From Liolophura sinensis (taxonomy: Eukaryota; Mollusca; Polyplacophora; Chitonida; Chitonidae), in NCBI RefSeq assembly GCF_032854445.1, contig NC_088300.1:3226001-3286000 (forward strand): 60,000 nt of DNA, written 5' to 3'. Of this stretch, positions 53,901 through 60,000 are shown piece by piece. Each line of letters starts with the position of its first letter. The first letter of the stretch is position 1. The notes beneath the pieces were generated by a model. The model saw nothing but the letters and a program-made list of their open reading frames with translations. It searched no databases and was not told where the DNA came from. The position numbers and the translations under genes were made by a program.

Positions 53901-56900
53901 CAATGTTGTGAGCGTCCACATCAAATGTCGAAAATTAACTGTACATAACTTATTTAAGATTTAAGCTCCTCAGGGTGTTTGTTGAAGAATGGTTGAGTAC
54001 ATATGATATACAGGCATGACATTCACAATGAGTACGATAGTTGGATGATTGGAGAGACAAATGCAAAATCAATGACTGGCAATCAGGCCTTCAATTCCAC
54101 CCGAGAAGATCGAGATACAAAATGTCTGTAGCTTAGATGAGAACTATTCAAGATATTGAGAGTGTATATGTAGAAGCACAAAGGAAAGGAGCCAGAAGTT
54201 GACATTACAACCAGACAGACAGACAGACAGGGAAACAGTGCACTGACCTGAACTTTGTGGCAATACTGAATGAGATTGTTTCGTAAGACTTTTGATATAC
54301 TTTGTGTACAATGGCATAGTATTAAATAAATATAAATAGAGACAGTGTAATCACAGTACGTCTTCACAGGGATCAACATAATAGGTTTATCTACATTTCA
54401 CAACACATGTATGACATTTAAACAGCTCATTTAAACACAATCCTGAATTCAAAACAAGGACAGCTTAAAGACTGAAATTCTGCAATGCACACCTCATATA
54501 TTTTGAAAACAATATCACAGGGTTATTACTTGAAGTTTCTACTGCTCTACTATCGCTCTACAACAGCACATTTAGTCAGTATATCCGAACAAACCTTCTC
54601 CAATGAACTGTCCTCTATTTAAGTCTGTCTTCCGCTTTCTGCCAACTCGTTTACCACGTCCCCTTTTTTTCCCCGCATTACTGACACCGGACACGCCCTT
54701 CCACAGATCATCAGCTGTCACTAAAAGTAAACATTTCACCTTCAATAGCATGAAAATGTGGAGGAGTGTGGAAACAGGAATGAACAGGAGATGTTGTTGA
54801 GAGATTCAAAGCACATATCCAAAAATTTCTCTTTGTTAACTGTACATAGACATTTTGCTGTTACTACCATGAACGTGTGTCTTGTGTACAGGTATTTACA
54901 GTACATGGACACTTAAAACACACGTCAATTCAAGACAATAAACAATACATGCACTGGTTGATCAATAAAAGCCTGCAATGACTTCTCTAAAATGTTTCGT
55001 TAACATGATGCACGGTACTTGACTTAGGAATGAACACTGTGACTTCACAAAAATGAATGGATAGACTGAGTGCTTGGCATTTAACTTCGTACTCAACAAT
55101 TTTTCAGTCATATGACGACGAAGGAATCCTTAGGGTGCATGTACGTGAAATGTGCCTCCTTGTTGCAGGACGGATTTCCACCACTCTTTTATTTAGTGCT
55201 GCTTCACTGAGACGACTTACCAAAGGCAAGTAAGTCGCCCCGCCCGAGCCATTATACTGATACGGGTCAACCAGTCGTTGCACTATCCCCTTCATGCCGA
55301 ACGCCAAGCGAGGAAGTTACAACTTCCTCTTTTAAGGTCTTAGGTGTGACTCGATCAAGGATTGATCCTGGATCTACCGGTCCCGAAGCCGATGCTCTAC
55401 CAACTGTGCTATCCGGGCCGGTGAATGGATAGATATCATTGTTGTCCAGAACAATGTTTCTGGACATCGCTAATTTCATGTTACATGTTAAGTTACATAT
55501 GTTACCAGTATATGGCTGATGATTTGCAACTTTGTATTTCATTCCCAGTCAAGGCAATTAAGTCACAGAGCGATGGAACATGTACATGTACTAACCAGTG
55601 TGGCTTACAAAATGTAAACAACACCTGGCAGCAGTGTTCATTTCATGGTGAAAATTGTGTCACCGTTGCAGACTGTTGGTACGTTTTAATGTTCAAAACA
55701 CTTCACATATAATTTTCAACAGCCGCATTTGCCATCAGTTTGATACTTGTTCAAACTGAAATCAGTGATCACACAGATTGGTACCCCCTTTGTTTAGAAG
55801 CAATGGTTTTGCTAGGTGTGTTTTGCTCTATTTGGAATGACTTGCTGGGATCTTCTAACACTACTTCATATGGGTGTTAAGTATTTACACGACTTATTCT
55901 TATTTAATTAGGTGTTACCAGCATTAAAAGTTTTGGGGAGGGTTATACAATTGAAATAATGTTTCCAGCTATGGGTGTCTAGCAGAAGTTTTATAGTCAA
56001 TAAAGTTGACGAGGTTAACAAATTTTAGGTTGAACGCATAGCCTGACAATAATTGCGTCCACCTTGTTGACTGTAAAACTGCCTCTAGACACCCATAGCA
56101 GGAAACATTATTTCTTCATTATTCACGCAAGTCCCATCAACTGTTAAGCCACACACAATGCCAGGTGTCTAGCAAATCCTTCTCCACACCTGTTGTTTCA
56201 TAACTTACAGCTTGTGAAGAAGCTTGCCTCTCTCTTCTGTTGTATGTTTGTTCCTGCAACACACGGCAGAAACCATCGTCTGGGAATCAACACATCTTGA
56301 CCAAGTCTCCATGACAACCCACCTGTACCTAGAAGAAAGCATATGACAGTTATAATTCAAATTTGCCTTAATGTTATTGTCAACATTATTCTTTGATTTA
56401 CTGACCACAATTTATCTCCTTGATCAAGGCAACTCAACTCAAACTTGTTCCAAAATGATATCATGTACACCTTGTTCCAGCCACACCAAATCTGAGCGCC
56501 AAACTACATGCATGTTAGTCCATTTAGATTTGATTTTAAAAATCTGACATCCCTGCCTCTCAAAAAACTTGCCGCACCCTTCCAAACACCAGCTCGATGG
56601 AACTGACTTCTACGAAATCGGTGTTGGCGACATCCAAACTTACCTGCACTAAAAATACAATTTTATGAAATCTGCACCATTTTTTTGTAAAAGACAGGGA
56701 TTTATTTATTTATTTATTTATTTATTTGATTGGTGTTTTACGCCATACTCAAGAATATTTCACTTATACGACGGCGACCAGCATTATGATGGGAGAGCCC
56801 GGGGGAAACCCATGACCATCAGCAGGTTACTGTCAGCCCTTCCCACTTACGGCTGGAGAGGAAGCCAGCATGAGCTGGATTTGAGCTCACAGCAACCCAA

Positions 56901-59354
56901 AAAACAGGGATGGACTCGTACAATGAAGGTCAGAATTTTGAAACAACATGCTGCATCCATCTAGATGGACTACATGATGATATATGTAGGCCTACATATA
57001 TGTCTTTTACTCGGTTGGTGTGTCACGTTAGAATATTTCACATATATGAGAGCAGTCAAAGATGATCATATAGAGATGTCACAAATCAGAATTACCAGGG
57101 CTTTATTTATTAATCTGCTTTGTGTTTGATTCAATACTCATTAATTCTTCACCTATATCATGGTGGTCAGGTTTATGGGTGGATGGAACTACCGCCCTTC
57201 CCCCAGTAAACATGACTCAGATAGCCAGTAGAAGGCCCTGCAATAAACAGCACAGCCAAGAAATCGGAACTATATATTGAGTAAACAGAGAGGCTAATGA
57301 TGGCAGCGATCTTTGAATGTCAGTTAATATAAGACATCCTTAGATTTTAAACGTATAAACATCATAGCAAAACGTGTGCAACAGCCAAGCTGGTAAAATG
57401 TGAGCTCCACTGGTCAAGAGCTGGAGGTCTTCAGAAATTTGACTTCTTATGTAAATTGAAGTTCTAAACCCCTTAAAAGTCTATGTATCATGTTAGTCCG
57501 AAATTTTCTGACTAGAACTCGCAGCAGTTATTGTGTTAGACAAGATTGCATGGTGTAGTTCTAGTCAGAACTCGCTCCATTAAAAGGATTAAGAGTTTCA
57601 TAGCCCCCAGTCTGTGGCTCAACTGATCTGACGATGTACTAAGCAGTACAGAGCCACACTCAAACCTAACCGAAATCACATGGCGCTAAGTAGCCCGTTC
57701 TGGCATGGCATGACATGGAGATTTCGTGAGATACGTCAACAGCTGTAAAAAAGTAGATGGTTTACATATTATAGCTCATACATATTCAGGTAACCCAACA
57801 ACACGGGCTATAAATATACTCAAGTGGGAACGCTTTTTTGGATAACTCCGACAAGAACATAGTGAGCGTGATAACTTGAAGATACTGGATGAAATGACTA
57901 GGTTAGAACTGTCATCAGTACAGTACTTTACAAGCTCTGTCATTTGCAAATATCTGTGTCACTCAGTGAGATCTGTATGCAAAATTTGGCTTTCCCTATG
58001 TGGGAAGACCTGTGAGCACGTCACATGGCATTACAGGAGATAGCGAGGTTATGTCTAATAGAAACAAGGCATTCGTTCCCCCAACCTGGAGACCCTGGCA
58101 GTGAAAACGCATGGATTCACTTCATAGGCATATACTGAGCAGAAGCTACATAACAAAGACGCAGAAATGCTCAGTTGGGTTTGATCTCGTTGCATATAAC
58201 GCATTTCCGAAGCTTTTTGACAGGAAACAAGTTTTTCTGCTTCCAACATCGTCGATTTCATCTGAGGAGCGAGTAAAGTCGCCCTGCTAGGTACATTAGT
58301 ACATTGTTAAATCAGGTATCAGCTTCACTCGTGGAACTAAGAGTTTCAGTGTGTATGGAGCATGTGAGGTACGCAATCCATGTGCACATAATGGAAGATC
58401 AGTACAAGTCAAGTGTGAACGGAGAGGAGGTGCTGAAGACTTCGTTAGTCAAATCGTTGTTTAAAATGAACTTATCAGTCTAAAAACTGTGGACGAGGCG
58501 AGATGTAGTTGAAACAAGTTGGGCACTTTAGTGTCAGTGACATCATTTGGAAACTCTTAATGGTTTTAAATGGAACAACTTCTGACTAGAACTACAGCAT
58601 GCCGTCAGGTTAATCACCGTAAGCCAATCTGTTACAAGCTCTAGTCAGAATATTCGGGCTATGTATCATATGTATCATCAATATTAGCTCAACAACAACC
58701 TACTGCTATTTGTAGGTTATAAGCCAGCAGCATACATCAATGTATAGGGCCTATGAGGGACACGAGTTCACGGGTGTTCCGTGTGGGTGGCGCTCACTCT
58801 TATAACTGAAGTTGGGGTTTGAAAATGTTTCACTCGCCAAGCGTTCATGCGCGAAGGCCTTGTATCGCCAGGGCTCTAACCCAAACTTCGGGTATATATG
58901 CGAGTGTCCCCACGCGGAACTCCCGTGAACTCGTGTCCCTCATAGACCCTATCCAAATGGCACTATTTGTGACCACATTTGATCTCTAATTTTCATAAGT
59001 TAATGAGAACAAGCATTCAGTTTAAGGCCAAAGTAAAACCATACAAAAAACGAAAAAGAAATGGCGGATAAAAGAGGATGCAAATAAGAGCTGATTTCTC
59101 ATTTGCAGCTGATGAGGTTTAGGTACCAACTCCTGTTTATTGACTCGTGTCCAGTTTTCGTTGCCCTGTCATATTACCGGTGTTGTGTTCGCCTCGAACG
59201 AATACCCTTACAACCTTGTCAGCACGCAGAATACAAAGTGCAACAGGGAGAACAAAAAACATTCCCGTAAAACAACAATACCTGTTTTAGCTGTGTGGAT
59301 TAGCTTTGTGCAAAAGATGGAGCGCCTGCAAACACTGGCGCATGCAGACGCCAT
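44621..59354 (-). CDS. MRPS5: Mitochondrial ribosomal protein S5 (uS5m), complete, 11 coding exons
   Basis: A component of the small subunit of the mitochondrial ribosome, where the uS5 core helps form the mRNA entry and decoding region. Exons in transcript order: 59354-59282, 56328-56209, 54720-54595, 53034-52807, 52514-52480, 51956-51872, 51423-51377, 50842-50785, 49316-49254, 48004-47865 and 44965-44621. The total is 1320 bases, giving 439 residues (human about 430). All junctions keep frame. It starts with a basic, serine/cysteine-rich presequence lacking acidic residues, as expected for mitochondrial import. Family blocks seen: [59 protein letters not shown] and [14 protein letters not shown]. 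Four introns carry large minisatellites, two of which overlap exon edges. Confidence 0.95.
44966..45784. other. MRPS5 intron 10, 3' part
   Basis: AT-rich intron sequence ending (minus strand) in the tttttag acceptor of exon 11. Nothing else recognised. Confidence 0.5.
45785..46396. repeat. G-rich 45-bp minisatellite, about 13 copies
   Basis: Units on the plus strand contain gggtgggtttgggtttt, acaggtgaccaggcag and gagagagttaca. A G homopolymer lies near 45787-45800. A denser G block near 46324-46355 has several runs of three or more G close together. It lies inside MRPS5 intron 10 with the G-rich strand as the template strand. Confidence 0.93.
46397..47864. other. MRPS5 intron 10, 5' part
   Basis: Non-coding intron sequence up to the donor of exon 10. 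No exon or clear repeat seen. Confidence 0.5.
47865..48004 (-). CDS. MRPS5: MRPS5 exon 10
   Basis: Residues 279-325. Starts [18 protein letters not shown] and contains [15 protein letters not shown], the uS5 C-terminal domain. Donor gtaagt, acceptor tctgcag. Confidence 0.95.
48005..48606. other. MRPS5 intron 9, part
   Basis: Non-coding intron sequence between exon 10 and the transposon at 48607. Nothing recognised. Confidence 0.5.
48607..48998. mobile_element. Non-autonomous DNA transposon (MITE), copy 2
   Basis: Same element and orientation as 9747-10140. Ends are taccccgttcacac and gtgaacagggta, an inverted pair of about 12 bases. The target duplication is at most a TA or TTA and is ambiguous. 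Confidence 0.78.
49254..49316 (-). CDS. MRPS5: MRPS5 exon 9
   Basis: Residues 258-278. Encodes [20 protein letters not shown], linking the two uS5 domains. Its acceptor ends intron 8, which is almost entirely minisatellite. Confidence 0.9.
49470..50808. repeat. Minisatellite built from the MRPS5 exon 8 donor junction, about 25 units of about 54 bp
   Basis: Each unit, read on the minus strand, carries a version of the last 22-24 bases of exon 8 (agagatatgagggtcactcag), a GT donor (gtgaga) and about 30 bases of intron. The genuine junction at 50785 is the outermost unit. Most copies keep cag|gtga; about five read cacagtgag instead. The array occupies about nine-tenths of intron 8. Open frames of up to 245 codons are a result of the 54-base period. 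Confidence 0.95.
50785..50842 (-). CDS. MRPS5: MRPS5 exon 8
   Basis: Residues 239-257. Encodes [19 protein letters not shown]; human has a closely similar AKNRAVHHLHYIERYEDHT. The final 24 bases are the template for the adjoining minisatellite. Confidence 0.92.
50843..51376. other. MRPS5 intron 7
   Basis: AT-rich intron between exons 7 and 8. Nothing recognised. Confidence 0.5.
51377..51423 (-). CDS. MRPS5: MRPS5 exon 7
   Basis: Residues 223-238, 47 bases. Encodes [16 protein letters not shown], part of the uS5 N-terminal RNA-binding domain. Donor gtagga is weaker than average. Confidence 0.93.
51470..51805. repeat. 42-bp tandem repeat, 8 copies
   Basis: The unit atgctcaatgatgacaatca + cacaatgtttaatgctgcagtc repeats exactly every 42 bases, with only a few single-base changes. 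As 42 is a multiple of three, open frames of about 120-133 codons appear on both strands. It lies in MRPS5 intron 6. Confidence 0.96.
51872..51956 (-). CDS. MRPS5: MRPS5 exon 6
   Basis: Residues 195-222. Encodes [18 protein letters not shown] and VVGNKNGLA, the start of the uS5 N-terminal RNA-binding domain. Acceptor tttaag, donor gtgaga. Confidence 0.93.
51957..52479. other. MRPS5 intron 5
   Basis: Non-coding. No repeat or exon recognised. Confidence 0.5.
52480..52514 (-). CDS. MRPS5: MRPS5 exon 5 (micro-exon)
   Basis: Residues 183-194, only 35 bases. Encodes [12 protein letters not shown], matching the family block YEDFDTRILE. Acceptor gtttcag, donor gtttgt (weak). The frame on both sides requires this exon. 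Confidence 0.88.
52807..53034 (-). CDS. MRPS5: MRPS5 exon 4
   Basis: Residues 107-182. Starts [17 protein letters not shown] and contains [18 protein letters not shown]. The first 32 bases are the template for the minisatellite immediately upstream. Donor gtaaga. Confidence 0.94.
53003..53840. repeat. Minisatellite built from the MRPS5 exon 4 acceptor junction, about 14 units of 59 bp
   Basis: On the minus strand each unit holds about 27 bases of intron ending cacctt-gttacag, then about 32 bases that copy the start of exon 4 (gatc-aacatggtgtggcc). The outermost unit is the real exon edge at 53034, with about 13 more copies in intron 3. The true exon starts gccgatc, while most copies start gctgatc, which puts a TGA in the exon's reading frame. 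Confidence 0.95.
53841..54594. other. MRPS5 intron 3, 5' part
   Basis: Non-coding, with a short (acag)n run near 54215-54231. No exon recognised. Confidence 0.5.
54595..54720 (-). CDS. MRPS5: MRPS5 exon 3
   Basis: Residues 65-106. Contains [11 protein letters not shown], a basic stretch [14 protein letters not shown] and LNRGQFIGE, all in the order found in mammalian MRPS5. The donor gtttgt is weak, but codon phase and family match fix it. Confidence 0.93.
55054..55432 (-). mobile_element. Full-length tRNA-derived SINE, family B, with target-site duplication
   Basis: The element is 55065-55421 (357 bp). It is flanked by tgaatggatag at 55054-55064 and 55422-55432. On the minus strand the head has A box tagcacagttggtagagc and B box gatccaggatcaatcc. 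The 3' end reads ttgttgagtacgaagttaaa, resembling the tail of family A although the heads differ. It lies in MRPS5 intron 2. Confidence 0.92.
55433..55947. other. MRPS5 intron 2, part
   Basis: Non-coding. Nothing recognised between the SINE and the foldback element. Confidence 0.45.
55948..56120. mobile_element. Foldback element in MRPS5 intron 2
   Basis: Arms of about 60 bases (about 55951-56010 and 56055-56118) pair through gaaataatgtttcc, gctatgggtgtctag and ttgac blocks. The loop is about 45 bases. No coding capacity. Confidence 0.8.
56209..56328 (-). CDS. MRPS5: MRPS5 exon 2
   Basis: Residues 25-64. Encodes [18 protein letters not shown] and ends REASFFTS. The split codon gives leucine, so [14 protein letters not shown] matches human SFFTKLTADELWKG. 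This fixed the frame; another frame is also open but does not join exon 3. An alternative acceptor six bases further in is possible. Confidence 0.88.
56693..56912 (-). mobile_element. 5'-truncated SINE, family A, with target-site duplication
   Basis: Begins with a (ttta)n tract (tail on the minus strand), then ggtgttttacgccatactc and cagcattatgatggg. The duplication acagggat flanks it near 56693 and 56902. The tRNA head is absent. Confidence 0.85.
56985..57245 (-). mobile_element. Decayed SINE fragment, probably family A
   Basis: ttggtgtgtcacgttagaat and tttcacatatatgagagcag resemble the family A tail region with many changes. Boundaries are uncertain. Confidence 0.35.
57500..57575. mobile_element. 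Short inverted-repeat element (ctgactagaact ends), copy 1
   Basis: The 12-base ends ctgactagaact and agttctagtcag face each other about 60 bases apart. A related pair lies at 58577-58650. Confidence 0.5.
57576..58576. other. MRPS5 intron 1 stretch, no gene seen
   Basis: Non-coding between two short inverted-repeat elements. An open frame at 58055-58261 on the minus strand lacks a usable donor in the required phase. Confidence 0.45.
58577..58650. mobile_element. Short inverted-repeat element (ctgactagaact ends), copy 2
   Basis: Left end ttctgactagaact, right end agctctagtcagaa. The interior differs from copy 1, so only the ends appear conserved. Confidence 0.5.
58744..58953. mobile_element. 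Large foldback element in MRPS5 intron 1
   Basis: Arms of about 75 bases (about 58744-58821 and 58875-58953) are near-perfect inverted copies. The outer part, tatgagggacacgagttcac, is identical except for a few positions. The spacer is about 55 bases. It is GC-richer than the flanks and lies about 330 bases downstream of MRPS5 exon 1. Confidence 0.85.
59282..59354 (-). CDS. MRPS5: MRPS5 exon 1 (start and mitochondrial presequence)
   Basis: Residues 1-24. The ATG (59354-59352) has G at -3 and +4. Encodes [20 protein letters not shown] and ends at a g|gtattg donor whose phase joins exon 2. The peptide has arginines and lysines, no acidic residue, and many small residues, as expected of a mitochondrial targeting sequence. 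It is placed by phase and character rather than family identity. Confidence 0.8.
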
Positions 59355-60000
59355 GACTTCTTGGGAGTGTTTAAAAGGTAAAATCGAAAACGGACTTTAC
59401 ATTGTAGGCCCTACAACTGTTTCTCATTTTCTCTCATTAGTACAACTGAAGCATTTTTAGCTCGTTATAGTTCATCTGATACACATTTATTTAAGTGTTT
59501 TTTTTAATATAGTACTGATGAAGACTTCATTTATACACGAATTATCCTCTTTATTGACATTATTTGTCAGGTTTATACTGTGGTGACAGCCAACAATGTA
59601 TCACCATCACAGTGCTAGCTATCGGCCCTCAAGGCTATCAAAGAGTCTGAGAGCAACCCAGTGAGTATATACATTCACCACAATACCCTATAGTTGAGGA
59701 AATCCTCCATTTTACAAGGTAGGGCCTACTTAATTGCCAGCACCTCCTGACTTCTGCAGCCAAACCTACAGGAGTTGGATTCAATTAAGCACATCCTCTC
59801 ATTAGTCCAGTCATGTGTCCTGGGTTCTAGGGAACCCAAAGTGAGCATCGTCTAATTCAATTCATCTTCAAGTTGACGTAATAGATAGGCTTAGGCCTGT
59901 ATATCCTTCAACACCAATGCAAACGTCAACTGTAACATAAACTAGGCTCTAATTACATTCTTCACTTTTCATTTTGCGCAGTGTTTTGGCTGTCACAGCA
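59355..60000. promoter_or_regulatory. Upstream region of MRPS5
   Basis: Must contain the MRPS5 5' UTR and promoter on the minus strand. No TATA box or recognised motif was seen, and no other gene is supported here. Confidence 0.35.

Noticed and set aside
54595-54720. Suspected frameshift at the A/G homopolymer in MRPS5 exon 3
   Set aside because: Careful recount gives seven A and four G on the minus strand, which keeps the frame; there is no break.
59317-59650. Plus-strand two-exon frame (59317-59377 joined to 59571-59650, about 46 codons)
   Set aside because: Phase and splice signals fit, but the first part is antisense to MRPS5 exon 1, which is much better supported; the peptide is unrecognised.

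Overview
This is eukaryotic nuclear DNA from an invertebrate animal. Genes are split into short exons by long AT-rich introns with GT-AG boundaries. There are tRNA-derived SINEs with target-site duplications, foldback elements, CA/TA microsatellites and many minisatellites. The SINE 3' tails and protein matches fit a lophotrochozoan, most likely a mollusc, but the species cannot be fixed from this window alone. No operons, CRISPR arrays or prokaryotic signals are present.

Layout. Positions 1-4126 hold repeats and are probably an intron of a minus-strand gene whose first coding exon lies at 4127-4282. That exon resembles the N-terminus of CEBPZ/NOC1, a ribosome-biogenesis factor, but the call is tentative. 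A 143-bp gap (4283-4425) separates its ATG from the ATG of a plus-strand glycogen phosphorylase gene and looks like a bidirectional promoter. Glycogen phosphorylase runs from 4426 to 35441 in 18 coding exons (853 residues) and can be read completely. Its first intron is 18.5 kb and repeat-rich. Positions 35442-44540 hold the 3' UTR and an intergenic spacer with two minisatellites (39.6-40.1 and 40.4-41.8 kb) and two SINEs. A complete minus-strand gene for mitochondrial ribosomal protein S5 (MRPS5; 11 coding exons, 439 residues) runs from 59354 down to 44621. Its introns contain four large minisatellites, a full-length SINE and several hairpin-type elements.

The two complete genes are unrelated housekeeping genes: cytosolic glycogen breakdown and mitochondrial translation. 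The most unusual signal is structural. Several tandem arrays are seeded on exon-intron junctions, so a working splice site has been copied along with them. In MRPS5, about 25 copies of the exon 8 donor fill intron 8, and about 13 copies of the exon 4 acceptor precede exon 4. In glycogen phosphorylase the exon 12 donor is present three times in a row, and two decayed copies of the start of exon 17 lie in intron 16. The end of the MRPS5 coding region is also tandemly duplicated. Exon coordinates come from reading frame, splice consensus and remembered family sequence; no alignment or RNA evidence was available.
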